Below are positions 35,719 to 45,194 of a DNA stretch of 64,000 bases, piece after piece. The DNA comes from Emticicia sp. C21 (GTDB lineage: Bacteria; Bacteroidota; Bacteroidia; Cytophagales; Spirosomataceae). Every line of letters starts with the position of its first letter. Position 1 is the first letter of the stretch. Position numbers and translations under genes: made by a program. Location of the stretch: the NCBI RefSeq assembly GCF_003418935.1, contig NZ_QVMT01000004.1, positions 282 to 64,281 on the forward strand, given 5' to 3'. Under the pieces are notes generated by a model that saw only the letters and a program-made list of their open reading frames with translations, did not search any database and was not told the origin of the DNA.

Positions 35719-36192
35719 ATGTCAAAACTTCAGTATTACACGGAGGAAGGTTATAATAACCTTAAAAATAAATTACAAGACCTGAAAGGCAAAGGCAGAG
35801 CAGATATTGCCCGCCAGATTGCAGAAGCTCGTGACAAAGGCGATTTATCAGAAAACGCCGAATATGATGCGGCTAAAGACGCGCAAGGCCTGATGGAAAT
35901 GGAAATTTCCAAATTAGAAGAACTAGTTGCCAACGCCCGCATCCTGGATGAATCAACGATTGATACATCTAAAGTATCTTTATTGTCGAAAGTAAAGATC
36001 AAAAGCATAAAAAATGGTGCTACTATGATTTATACTTTGGTTTCGGAAGAAGAAGCTGATTTGAAACAAGGTAAAATCTCTGTCAACTCTCCTTTTGGCA
36101 AAGGTTTATTTGGGAAAAAAGTAGGTGAAACTGCTCAGATTCAAGCGCCTGCCGGATTGGTAGAAGTAGAAGTATTAGAAATCACCAGATAA
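35719..36192 (+). CDS. greA: Transcript cleavage factor GreA
   Basis: The 157-residue protein matches GreA in length and plan: an N-terminal coiled coil (TEEGYNNLKNKLQDLKGKG to LEELVANARIL) whose tip carries the acidic pair in ISENAEYD-like form (LSENAEYDAAKD), and a C-terminal globular domain (NGATMIYTLV; SPFGKGLFGKKVGE). It rescues arrested RNA polymerase by stimulating transcript cleavage. The start at 35719 was chosen because it gives the family length; an upstream frame adds 15 unlikely residues. Its leader contains two terminator-like hairpins. Confidence 0.97.
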   Translation: MSKLQYYTEEGYNNLKNKLQDLKGKGRADIARQIAEARDKGDLSENAEYDAAKDAQGLMEMEISKLEELVANARILDESTIDTSKVSLLSKVKIKSIKNGATMIYTLVSEEEADLKQGKISVNSPFGKGLFGKKVGETAQIQAPAGLVEVEVLEITR

Positions 36193-36250
36193 AATATCTG
36201 AATTGCACACAACAATCAAAAGATTTTATACTGACATCTCCAAGCATTAA

Positions 36251-36288
36251 TAAGCAAAGGTCATTCAACATTGAATGACCTTTGCTTA
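36251..36288. terminator. Perfect 18-bp inverted repeat after greA
   Basis: The arms 36251-36268 and 36271-36288 are exact inverted copies separated by two bases. It lies between convergent genes (greA and an MFS gene). T tracts are short on both sides, so it may act as a bidirectional terminator or mRNA end protector. The bases 36289-36359 hold nothing I could identify. Confidence 0.6.
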
Positions 36289-36359
36289 TATAGAGCCTGT
36301 TTAAATATTGTCTTGCGAACGGCTAGTTTCTCTCCGAAAAGAGCGGTCCGCCACCCATA

Positions 36360-37616
36360 TCAATCTTTTAAAGCCGTCTCTAATTTAACAGAGAATAATT
36401 CTTTTGACCTTAAGAAAAGCGTACCTACCACAACCAAAGTCATTACCCCACCAAAAATAACTGTCGGAATTGCCCCGATAAATTTAGTTAATACCCCCGA
36501 CTCAAACGCTCCTAATTCGTTAGAACAACTGACAAATATACCGCTCACCGAGTTTACCCTTCCCCGCATATCGTCAGGTGGCAATACCTGTAAAATCGTT
36601 TGTCGAATCACCACACTCACACTATCAAATGCACCTGTAAAAAATAACGCTATAACTGATAACCATAAACTGGTAGAAAAAGCAAAAACCAAAGTAGCTA
36701 AACCAAACCCTGTTACAGCTATAAGCATATTGCGCCACGCCTGACGGGTTGGCGGAAAATAAGCAGTACCCAGCATGGTCAATACCGCGCCCAAACCTGG
36801 AGCCGCCCGCATGATTCCCAACCCCTCTGCCCCTACTTTCAGAATATCTTTCGCAAAAACAGGTAATATAGCTACTACTCCCCCAAACAAGACTGAAAAC
36901 ATATCCAATAATATTGCATAAAATAGGATTCGGTTACCTGTCACAAACTTGATTCCCTCCTTTAGACTTTTAAAAACATCTGTCTGAGCTTCGATATTCT
37001 GAATACCTTTTTTTGAAATTTGGGAAACAAACACAAAGGCAGCCAGAAAAAATATAATTACCAAAATAAGGGTATTGGTGAGCCCTAACCAGCTATACAA
37101 AAATCCGGCAGAGGCCGGGCCCAGAATAGAACCTATCTGCCAGAACTGACTACCCCATGAAGCAGAGTTAGAATAGTGTTCTGGCGATACCAGAAAAGGC
37201 TTTAATGACGACCAGGCCGGACCATAAAAACCTCTGGCTACTCCTAAAAAGAAGACTGTCAGATAAATAAAGTTTTTTTGCTGTAAAATACTGAATCCAT
37301 GCTCGGTTGAAGGGTGCGTTACCCAAAGCAAGATTAACGAACACATAATAATGATTCCGTAGCAAATCTGAATAATAGTCCTTTTTTCCTTCCGGTCGGC
37401 AAAATAGCCACCAAACAAAGCTAAAGATATATAGGGTATTGCTTCAAAAAGCCCGATTAAGCCCAAAGAAAGAGGGTCGCGTGTGATTTCGTAGAGATAA
37501 TAACTGATTACTACCTCCTGCACTAAAATAGCTATGGTAAATAAAAACTGTGCCGTAACAAAATATCTGAACTCAGGATACCGCAGGGCGGCATAAGGAT
37601 CCTTGGTCTGTTTCAT
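36360..37616 (-). CDS. MFS exporter (EntS-like, MFS_3)
   Basis: The 418-residue protein starts with KDPYAALRYPEFRYF, a typical N-terminus of the EntS/MFS_3 family, and has 12 helices. Motif A is GGYFADRKEKRTII; SWGSQFWQIGSILGPASAGF and DDMRGRVNSV are further family blocks. Such proteins export small molecules, including siderophores in some bacteria; the cargo here is not clear. No siderophore genes are near. It diverges from the M1 peptidase gene. Confidence 0.85.
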   Translation of the reverse strand: MKQTKDPYAALRYPEFRYFVTAQFLFTIAILVQEVVISYYLYEITRDPLSLGLIGLFEAIPYISLALFGGYFADRKEKRTIIQICYGIIIMCSLILLWVTHPSTEHGFSILQQKNFIYLTVFFLGVARGFYGPAWSSLKPFLVSPEHYSNSASWGSQFWQIGSILGPASAGFLYSWLGLTNTLILVIIFFLAAFVFVSQISKKGIQNIEAQTDVFKSLKEGIKFVTGNRILFYAILLDMFSVLFGGVVAILPVFAKDILKVGAEGLGIMRAAPGLGAVLTMLGTAYFPPTRQAWRNMLIAVTGFGLATLVFAFSTSLWLSVIALFFTGAFDSVSVVIRQTILQVLPPDDMRGRVNSVSGIFVSCSNELGAFESGVLTKFIGAIPTVIFGGVMTLVVVGTLFLRSKELFSVKLETALKD

Positions 37617-37806
37617 GTCTGATTAATATGAGAGAAATCAATAGCGTTTCTCAGGGTGTACTCATCGAATCAAATCCTCTTTCTTAAATTAGTACAATTT
37701 TTCCACAAAAACAGTTTTCAAAAACCAGATTTATTTGCTGTTTTTAATAACCACTTACAATTTTTGAAATTGTTTATGTGTTTTTATCAAACTAAAGAAT
37801 TTAGGT

Positions 37807-37814
37807 TAAATTTG
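37807..37814 (+). promoter_or_regulatory. Possible -7 element (TAAATTTG) for the M1 peptidase
   Basis: A full match to TAnnTTTG, 22 bp before the start codon of the M1 peptidase. A matching TTG at 17-23 bases upstream is missing. Confidence 0.4.
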
Positions 37815-37836
37815 CCTACCAAAAATCTATTAATAT

Positions 37837-39480
37837 ATGAAAATGCTAAAAGCATCACTACTCTTTATCAACACTTTCTTATTCTTTGCTGCTTGCGGAC
37901 AAGTAAAAACTCCTGAATTTAGCCATGACGACACCTTACGTGGAAGCATTACTCCTGAACGAAGCTGGTGGGATTTAAAATATTATGAACTCCGAACAAA
38001 AGTAAATCCACCTGAAAGATTCCTTTCAGGTAGTACTACCGTATTTTATGAAGTTTTAAAACCCTATCAGGTTATTCAGATAGACTTACAACCACCACTG
38101 AAAGTAGAGAAAGTAACACAAGATGGGCAAGAACTCTCATATAAATTAGATGGCAAAAATGCCTATATGATTAGCTTGAAGAAAAAGCAGGAAAAAGGTA
38201 AGAACGAATCTATAGTAGTACATTATTCGGGTAATCCGATTGTAGCCAAACGTCCACCCTGGGATGGTGGTGTACAATGGGTAAAAGATAAAGAGGGCAA
38301 CGATTATGTGGCAACTTCCTGCCAGGGACTAGGTGCAAGCGCCTGGTGGCCTTGTAAAGACCATATGTATGATGAATGTGATAGTATGCTGATTAGTATC
38401 ACAGTGCCTGAAAATCTGAAAGATATTTCAAACGGGCGTTTGCGTAAAGTGATTGATAATAAGGACGGTACCAGGACTTTTGAGTGGTTTGTCAAAAACC
38501 CTATCAACAATTATGGTATTAATATGAATGTAGGAAACTACGAACATTTTAATGAGACGTACGATGGAGAAAAAGGCAAACTGACCCTTGATTATTATGT
38601 ATTGCCTGAAAACCTGGAAAAAGCCAGAACACAGTTTAAGCAAGTGCCGATGATGCTGAAAGCATTTGAGCATTGGTTTGGGCCTTATCCTTTCTATGAA
38701 GATGGCTATAAATTGGTTGATGTACCTTATCTGGGCATGGAACACCAAAGTTCGGTTACTTATGGTAATAAATATACTAATGGATATTTAGGCAGAGATT
38801 TATCTGGCACGGGCTGGGGGATGAAATGGGACTTTATCATTGTCCATGAATCAGGGCACGAATGGTTTGCCAATAATATCACCTATAAAGATATGGCCGA
38901 TATGTGGATACACGAGAGCTTTACCAATTACTCCGAAAACCTGTTTACTGAATATTACTACGGCAAAGAAGCCGGAGCAGCGTATGTAATTGGCTGTAGA
39001 AAAAACATTATGAACAAAGCGCCTATTATCGGTATATACAATGTAAACAATGGTGGCTCGGGTGATATGTATTATAAAGGTGGTAATATGCTACACACCA
39101 TGCGCCAGATTGTGAATGATGATGAGCGCTGGAGACAGGTATTGCGAGGATTAAACAAAACCTTTTACCACCAGACAGTAGTAAGCAAGCAAATAGAAGA
39201 TTATGTTTCGGATAAGAGTGGTAAAAATCTCAGTAAAGTATTCGACCAGTATTTAAGAGATATTCGTATTCCGGTTTTGGAGTATAAAGTTGAAGACGGC
39301 AAATTTACTTACCATTGGGCCAATTGTATTGAGGGTTTCGATATGCCTGTAAAAGTTTCGCTTAATGGAGAAAAAATGGATTTCATTTACCCAACAACCG
39401 GTTGGAAAGCATTGAAGAAAGAGGCTAAAGACGTGAAACTGGATGAGAATTTTTATGTAACGCTCAAGAAAGTAGAGTAG
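37837..39480 (+). CDS. M1-family metallopeptidase lipoprotein
   Basis: The 547-residue protein has a lipoprotein signal ending in FFAAC (Cys20). The N-terminal beta-sandwich domain is followed by the catalytic domain with GMEHQS (300-305, the GxMEN-like substrate motif), the zinc motif HESGH at 337-341 and the third ligand Glu360 in WIHESF. Family M1 enzymes cut N-terminal residues from peptides. It lacks the large ERAP-type C-terminal domain, so it is the short form common in Bacteroidota. Its stop codon directly abuts that of the convergent PorZ-like gene. Confidence 0.9.
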   Translation: MKMLKASLLFINTFLFFAACGQVKTPEFSHDDTLRGSITPERSWWDLKYYELRTKVNPPERFLSGSTTVFYEVLKPYQVIQIDLQPPLKVEKVTQDGQELSYKLDGKNAYMISLKKKQEKGKNESIVVHYSGNPIVAKRPPWDGGVQWVKDKEGNDYVATSCQGLGASAWWPCKDHMYDECDSMLISITVPENLKDISNGRLRKVIDNKDGTRTFEWFVKNPINNYGINMNVGNYEHFNETYDGEKGKLTLDYYVLPENLEKARTQFKQVPMMLKAFEHWFGPYPFYEDGYKLVDVPYLGMEHQSSVTYGNKYTNGYLGRDLSGTGWGMKWDFIIVHESGHEWFANNITYKDMADMWIHESFTNYSENLFTEYYYGKEAGAAYVIGCRKNIMNKAPIIGIYNVNNGGSGDMYYKGGNMLHTMRQIVNDDERWRQVLRGLNKTFYHQTVVSKQIEDYVSDKSGKNLSKVFDQYLRDIRIPVLEYKVEDGKFTYHWANCIEGFDMPVKVSLNGEKMDFIYPTTGWKALKKEAKDVKLDENFYVTLKKVE

Positions 39481-41199
39481 TTATTTAATAATAGCCACTT
39501 TGCCAACAAAGCTTTCAGAGCCATCTTCGGCAATACAAAAGACCATATAAATACCAGAGATTGTACGGCTTTCTGTTGAATTATTCAAATTCCAGGAAGC
39601 CGTTCCTCCATTAGACTTTGTTTCGTAAATCAACCTGCCCGAGGCATCAGTTATTTTAACTGCACTATTATCTCTCAAACCAGAAATCGTCATAACCCCC
39701 TGATAATCCGGACGAATAGGATTCGGAAATATTTTCACTCCGCTCAAATCTTCTTTTGGCTCCGAGGCATCGCTTTGATAAGAAAGTAAGCCCTTAGGAG
39801 TCAATACAAACACCTCTCCACTCACCACATCTATGGTCAAATCTACTATTTCATTGGTAGGCAGCGGGCTGTTGGCTTCTGTAAAATTCTGTGTCAGTTC
39901 ATCAACTGTAGGCACAAATAAATTCAAGCCATTATTCGTTCCGATCCATTTTCTGTTCCCTCCATCTACTACTATTTTCTTTACCGTTTCCTGTAACAAT
40001 ATTCTCCTGCCCTGGCTATTAAAAGGTGTATAAGCATCTACTATTCTCGAGAAAATGTCCCTTGCCGGAATTACCGCCGCAATACCATCATTGGTACCAA
40101 TCCAGATAGTTCCTTCTTTATCTATGGCAATGGTATTGACTATAGTGCTTGGCAAATTTCCTGAATTTTTCCCAATCGTATACAAGCGCGTTTGCTTACT
40201 GGCATCTTCAGTTACCCGAACACCATTAGAAACCATTTGCCAACGAAAACCATAATTATCTATCACATCTTTCGAATATGTCGGTAGCTGATTCAAAGCA
40301 ATCGTCTGCCATTCGTTATTGGTAAATTGATTACCTGTCGTTCCTTTAGTATAGATTTTTGATTCAAGATAAAACAGCTCGCTAATCTCCCCTTTAGGGC
40401 CACTGGGTGAATAATTCTTAAAAGAGCCTTCCCAATTACTGATTAAACCATTTCCATCATCTGCAATCCAGACTTTACCTTCAGCATCTGTTTCTATTTC
40501 TAACGGATTCTTGATAAGCACATCTTGCGGATATTGCTTAGGTTTGAATAACTGATTATCCGTAATGGGTTTCCAGTTACCATAAAATTGTAGATTGATA
40601 TTAGCGGCAAACTTTGCGCCCAGTATACCATCAGTTGTATTGACAAAAATACTGTCTCGCGCAAAAGCTATTTGTTTCAGGCTTACGGCTTTACCACCAC
40701 CGCCGATATTCTGATAGGTTTCTTTGATTTCTGCTTTTTTGGTATCTAGTACGACTAAACCGAAATCGCTGGCCAGATAAGCGAACTCACCCTGAAATTC
40801 AATGGCATTAATACGCTTGCTAGTCTGTATTGTGCTTGTATTTTTGATGAAATCTATATTATGAATCTCGTCTAGCAGCCCATCTGAATCAATATCCACT
40901 AAATCCAAATTGCCTGAATCATAGGCTATCAGTAGTGATTTTAAACTCGAATTGTAGCGAATTTGCGCAATATTAGTTTCTGCCAGCCCATCAGTTTTTG
41001 ATAGCTTAATAGACTGCTTATTAGTCTTGTCGTAGTAGAAAAAGCCATTATCTGAAAAAGCATATACTTTCTTTTCTACTATCTCTACACCTTTCAGATT
41101 GACATAGTTATTATGCGTCAGCCAGGTATTGGTAGGTATTTGTGCAAATGCCTGAAAAGTGAAGAAGCAGAGAAAAATTCTAAGCATTATCTGGTTCAA
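39481..41199 (-). CDS. PorZ-like beta-propeller protein with T9SS sorting domain
   Basis: The 572-residue protein has a signal peptide and an N-terminal beta-propeller like that of PorZ (TNTWLTHNNYVNLKG; GFFYYDKTNKQS). A second set of blades (GTIWIGTNDGIAAV; NRKWIGTNNGLNLF) is the two-component-regulator-propeller type. The last 85 residues are a T9SS type-A sorting domain (VKIFPNPIRPDYQGVMTISG ... GIYMVFCIAEDG). PorZ is a surface part of the T9SS attachment complex in Porphyromonas; this one is shorter (about 570 against about 780 residues), so it may be a homologue or a related cargo. It overlaps the upstream membrane-protein gene by four bases. Confidence 0.75.
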   Translation of the reverse strand: MNQIMLRIFLCFFTFQAFAQIPTNTWLTHNNYVNLKGVEIVEKKVYAFSDNGFFYYDKTNKQSIKLSKTDGLAETNIAQIRYNSSLKSLLIAYDSGNLDLVDIDSDGLLDEIHNIDFIKNTSTIQTSKRINAIEFQGEFAYLASDFGLVVLDTKKAEIKETYQNIGGGGKAVSLKQIAFARDSIFVNTTDGILGAKFAANINLQFYGNWKPITDNQLFKPKQYPQDVLIKNPLEIETDAEGKVWIADDGNGLISNWEGSFKNYSPSGPKGEISELFYLESKIYTKGTTGNQFTNNEWQTIALNQLPTYSKDVIDNYGFRWQMVSNGVRVTEDASKQTRLYTIGKNSGNLPSTIVNTIAIDKEGTIWIGTNDGIAAVIPARDIFSRIVDAYTPFNSQGRRILLQETVKKIVVDGGNRKWIGTNNGLNLFVPTVDELTQNFTEANSPLPTNEIVDLTIDVVSGEVFVLTPKGLLSYQSDASEPKEDLSGVKIFPNPIRPDYQGVMTISGLRDNSAVKITDASGRLIYETKSNGGTASWNLNNSTESRTISGIYMVFCIAEDGSESFVGKVAIIK

Positions 41200-42413
41200 A
41201 AATTAGTCGATTCCTGAGCCAGAGGATACCATTCCGAAGAACGCAAAGTATCCTGAATTGGCATTTTGTGTTCCATCAGGAAATACCCCACACCTCTGGT
41301 TTTGGTAGCCAATGGGTGTAAAAAGCATATCAAAGCTACAAGCGTCAGTACAACTCGGAGTTGTTGGACGGTCAGCCTGGTACGTACAATCATAATCCCT
41401 AAAAAAATCATCGGGAACACATAAGAGCCACTTCGGGTAGAATCGTAGGTAGTCATCCCTAAAAAAACCATAGCTAAAGTTCCACCCGCAACCAATAGAA
41501 GTTTCAGATATTCTTTATTGCTATATAAAATGGCAAAAGCCAGAAGCATCAAAAGCCAGAAGCCTTCTAATACCCACGTAAACTTAAAGCCAAAAGAACG
41601 CCAGCTATCATGTATCATCTGCATAAACTCCCCCTCTTTGTAGGTGGCCGACATGCCTATATATTTCATCAGATATAAACGCAGACCTCCATAAGCAATA
41701 ACGCCCAGAGCTACAGCTACCATCTGCCAATTGGGTATAAAACTTATTTTCCGGTTATCTTTAATCGTTGGCGAAATCCACCACCATAAAAATACTAATC
41801 CGCTGGCAACAGCCGCACGTTCGTCACACCAGGTAGCTGCAAAAATAGAAGCAAAAATAATGAGTGGATTGCGGAAGTACATGCCTAAGAACAGGAAGAA
41901 AAAAGTGTAGAAATCTCCGTAGCCAAGGTTTTCAATAAAAAACGAACTTCCGAAATAAATGCAGGACAACGCTATCATTGCTAAAAGCGTAGCCGCTTTA
42001 TCGTTGAGAAGCTGAAACAGAAATCTGGTCAACAAAAAGTATAGTAAAACACCCAATACTAATTGCAGACCATAAATAAAGATACTCACGTGTCTGATAT
42101 GCAATACCTTTACGATGACTGGTAGAGTCAAACGAAAAACGCGATTATTGGAAGCAGGTTCCTCATAAACTCTATGTTCGGTTAGATTCTGAGCCCGGTC
42201 TTTGGTTACTTTATACAGAAAGAACTCACCCTTTTTAGCAATTACCTCTTCATAATATAATTTAAAATCATCAAAAGGCATTGTATTGTTAAAAAACGAC
42301 AATAGCATCAATATGCCCGAAACTACTACCACGCGCAGTTGCCAATTGCTTACGTTTAGGAAACGATTAATTTTCGATTCAAAATTCCGGTAGATGTTTT
42401 CTAAAAAGGTCAT
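41196..42413 (-). CDS. Polytopic membrane protein, function unknown
   Basis: The 405-residue protein has about nine to ten membrane helices (VVVVSGILMLLSFF; YGLQLVLGVLLYFLL; LVFLWWWIS) and a first periplasmic loop that contains MPFDDFKLYYEEVI, resembling GT-C type membrane glycosyltransferase loops. I recognise no family with certainty. The start ending at 42413 was chosen; 17 further residues are possible upstream. It reads into the PorZ-like gene with an ATGA overlap, so the two are probably translated together. Two perfect palindromes lie just upstream. Confidence 0.65.
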   Translation of the reverse strand: MTFLENIYRNFESKINRFLNVSNWQLRVVVVSGILMLLSFFNNTMPFDDFKLYYEEVIAKKGEFFLYKVTKDRAQNLTEHRVYEEPASNNRVFRLTLPVIVKVLHIRHVSIFIYGLQLVLGVLLYFLLTRFLFQLLNDKAATLLAMIALSCIYFGSSFFIENLGYGDFYTFFFLFLGMYFRNPLIIFASIFAATWCDERAAVASGLVFLWWWISPTIKDNRKISFIPNWQMVAVALGVIAYGGLRLYLMKYIGMSATYKEGEFMQMIHDSWRSFGFKFTWVLEGFWLLMLLAFAILYSNKEYLKLLLVAGGTLAMVFLGMTTYDSTRSGSYVFPMIFLGIMIVRTRLTVQQLRVVLTLVALICFLHPLATKTRGVGYFLMEHKMPIQDTLRSSEWYPLAQESTNF

Positions 42414-42450
42414 AAATGATAATGTAGATTGTATTGCGGCTAAAATAGTA

Positions 42451-42472
42451 GAGACGTATTGCAATACGTCTC
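42451..42472. repeat. Perfect 22-bp palindrome, copy 1
   Basis: The 22 bases at 42451-42472 are a perfect palindrome (GAGACGTATTG meets its complement with no spacer). The identical sequence recurs at 42555-42576. Such short palindromes are dispersed in many Bacteroidota genomes. Confidence 0.85.
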
Positions 42473-42554
42473 ATTAGCCTATCTATATTTTAATAATTTT
42501 CTTTCCTTTAAAACCTTGCATCTGAATAGATTTATTGGATTACATAGCCCTTTG

Positions 42555-42576
42555 GAGACGTATTGCAATACGTCTC
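42555..42576. repeat. Perfect 22-bp palindrome, copy 2
   Basis: This is the same palindrome as at 42451-42472, 104 bp away, ten bases from the end of the CcmF-type gene. The first copy begins after GTA and the second ends before TAC, matching a longer GTAGAGACG...CGTCTCTAC element. Confidence 0.85.
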
Positions 42577-42585
42577 TACAAAATA

Positions 42586-45120
42586 TTAATCTGTAGCCCC
42601 GACTATCGCAAACCGCCTGACGGCTGAGAGCGTTATTCCTATAATAACGAACAAGAACCCAAACCATAGCATGTTGATATGCGGTTTCTCAAGGGCTTTC
42701 AAGACTATGAACTCCCGCTGCCCCCTACTTGCTGAGAAAGAAAATCTTCCAGTAGCAGGGTCAATTTTTGTCAGTTGCAAGCGTAAGCCCATTTCGGTAT
42801 TTACTTCCGGTTTACTCCATATTTCATGGTTTCTGATCGCAAATACCGGACGCATCGTTACTGCCACATTTCTGTCTAATACTTTTACAATCGCTCTTGC
42901 AGCGGCATCTCCTACATTCAGTTTCATTCCATCTACTTCATTAACTCCCTCTACATTTTCCAGAATGGCCACATAGTCATTTACAAAGAAAGTATCTCCT
43001 ACTGCCACTGTAAACTCTTCCGGAACACTCCATTCTCTGTCTTCGTCTAAAGTTACAAAACGAACATGGGTATAAATATCCTTGTTCCAGAATTTCTTAA
43101 TATCCGGCGAGGCCACATTACCCATTTTCTCATTAATCTGAAAACGTGGATATAGGTTAAAACTCTTCCCACTTTTATCAGTATAAGCTACCTGATAATA
43201 GGTATTTTCAGCTTCATATTCTAAGGTGTCACCACGTTTGTAGAAAGTCTTGTCTCCGTCCACCACATCAGCACGGGCAATACCTTTGAAATTACTACCT
43301 GGCACAGGCAGAATATATTTTTTCTCAATATAACCAGGCACTTTACGTACATCAACAAATTGGCCTTTATAAGTAAATGAGAAATCACTAAACTCTGTAG
43401 GACGATTCAGCCAAAGCAAGGCATTTTCCTTATTCTCTTTATCATTACCTTGAAATATCTCTGCACCCGAAAAATTCAAAGAAATAATTTTCGAATACGC
43501 TGACGAGAACATTACCCCCATCAACATTAAAGCTACACCAATATGCGTAATGGCACCTCCGGCAACTTTAAATTTCCCTTTCAGCACATCTGTCAGGATA
43601 CTTGCATTCGCTACAATACTAAAGGTTGAAGCCGTTAATAAGATAATATATTGCCAGTTGGTTACTTTAGCAAAAGTAATAACCAATGCAGCTACTAAAA
43701 GCGTAATAATCAGCGGGTTCAATAATTTAGAAAGGCTCTCTTTCTTCACACGCTTCCACCAGAAAAACTGGGCAATACCTGTCAGAATGGTTATCACCAC
43801 AAAAAACCACATCTGGAATTTGGTATAGTGCTCAACCTGATTAGTAGGCAAGGCCATATTGAGTTTCACGCCAAATACTTCTCCAATCTTATTATAAACC
43901 GGAATAGATGTAGTAACAATAATCTGGAAAGCCGCCAGACTCAACATCAATACCCCCATAAAAACCCAGAATTCACGTGAGAAAGTAGAAATCTCCTGTG
44001 CGTCTTTAGGCAAGTGTTTCCAGCGGATAACTGATAAAACTACTGCGGCAATGATGAAAGTAAATAAGTAGAGAAGCAACTGCCCCGAAAGTCCTAAATC
44101 AGTAAATGAGTGTACAGAGGCATTTCCTAATACCCCACTCCTAGCTAAGAATGTAGAATAAAGTATCAGAATATACTGCGCAATAACAAGAATAATGGTA
44201 TACTTTAGTGCAGAACTATTTTTTCTGGCCAATAGCATCGTGTGGAAACTTGCCACTAATACCAGCCAAGGCACATAAACTGCGTTTTCAACCGGGTCCC
44301 AGTTCCAGTATCCTTCAAAGTTCAAGGTTTCATACGCCCAGATACCTCCCATCATAATCCCCGTACCTAAAACTACTGCGGCTACCAATGTCCACGGCAA
44401 TGCAGGTTTTATCCACTCTGTATATTGTTTTCTCCATAAACCCGCCATACAGAAAGCAAATGGGACTAGAGTCAAACCAAATCCTAAAAAGGTGGTCGGC
44501 GGGTGAATCACCATCCAATAGTTCTGCAACAATGGATTCAAACCATTACCATCTTTCGGAACAAAGTCCGGATTGGTTTTCCAGACAGGAATATCCGGCA
44601 TCGATTCCCTTAAAGTCAGGAATGGGGAACTACCTATTTTGAAATCGCCAAAAATAACTACTCCCAAAATCATAGAAGCCAGAAACGTCTGTACCAATGT
44701 AAATATGGTAAGCGTTGGTGCTTCTAAGGTTTTGTTCTTTCTTAAAGATGAGTTAATCAATATTACTCCTACAATCACATTCCAGAACATCCAGAGTAAA
44801 AAACTACCCTCCTGGTCTTGCCAGAAACAAGAAACAGCATACCCCAAAGGCAAACTCAGCGAAGCGTTGTCCCAGGCATAATGGTATTCAAAATAATGAT
44901 TAAAAATAATGCCCAACAGTGAAGCACAAACTGCAACAACCGCTACAGCATGCACATAAAAAGCACGACGGGCAAATGTAAGCCAATCGGTAACATTCTC
45001 CTTTAGCACTTGGGTAGTCGGGCGACTAGCCTGCCAATAGGCATACGTAGAAACTAAGGCAGCAACAAACGCGACAATAATGGACAAATGCCCTATATTT
45101 CCTAAATACGGTCTTAACAT
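42586..45120 (-). CDS. ccmF: CcmF-type cytochrome c heme lyase
   Basis: The 844-residue protein has about 14 membrane helices and the heme-handling signature FEGYWNWDPVENAVYVPWL (tryptophan-rich WWD-like), with PPTTFLGFG before it as in CcmF/CcsA proteins; a large periplasmic domain precedes the final helix. It attaches heme to apocytochrome c. The length is above the usual 650 residues of CcmF because of that soluble domain. It is followed upstream by a small membrane protein on the same strand; other ccm genes are not in this window. Confidence 0.88.
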   Translation of the reverse strand: MLRPYLGNIGHLSIIVAFVAALVSTYAYWQASRPTTQVLKENVTDWLTFARRAFYVHAVAVVAVCASLLGIIFNHYFEYHYAWDNASLSLPLGYAVSCFWQDQEGSFLLWMFWNVIVGVILINSSLRKNKTLEAPTLTIFTLVQTFLASMILGVVIFGDFKIGSSPFLTLRESMPDIPVWKTNPDFVPKDGNGLNPLLQNYWMVIHPPTTFLGFGLTLVPFAFCMAGLWRKQYTEWIKPALPWTLVAAVVLGTGIMMGGIWAYETLNFEGYWNWDPVENAVYVPWLVLVASFHTMLLARKNSSALKYTIILVIAQYILILYSTFLARSGVLGNASVHSFTDLGLSGQLLLYLFTFIIAAVVLSVIRWKHLPKDAQEISTFSREFWVFMGVLMLSLAAFQIIVTTSIPVYNKIGEVFGVKLNMALPTNQVEHYTKFQMWFFVVITILTGIAQFFWWKRVKKESLSKLLNPLIITLLVAALVITFAKVTNWQYIILLTASTFSIVANASILTDVLKGKFKVAGGAITHIGVALMLMGVMFSSAYSKIISLNFSGAEIFQGNDKENKENALLWLNRPTEFSDFSFTYKGQFVDVRKVPGYIEKKYILPVPGSNFKGIARADVVDGDKTFYKRGDTLEYEAENTYYQVAYTDKSGKSFNLYPRFQINEKMGNVASPDIKKFWNKDIYTHVRFVTLDEDREWSVPEEFTVAVGDTFFVNDYVAILENVEGVNEVDGMKLNVGDAAARAIVKVLDRNVAVTMRPVFAIRNHEIWSKPEVNTEMGLRLQLTKIDPATGRFSFSASRGQREFIVLKALEKPHINMLWFGFLFVIIGITLSAVRRFAIVGATD

Positions 45121-45194
45121 AAAATATTTGATAAACTTTGTTTGGTAATTGAAACTCGTAAAGTCCTAGCAATCGGCTACAACTTCTACAAAAA

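Noticed and set aside
36289-36359. Possible insertion-sequence remnant between greA and the MFS gene
   Set aside because: GAGCCTGTTTAAAT-like text looks familiar from element ends, but no second end, duplication or transposase fragment is present.
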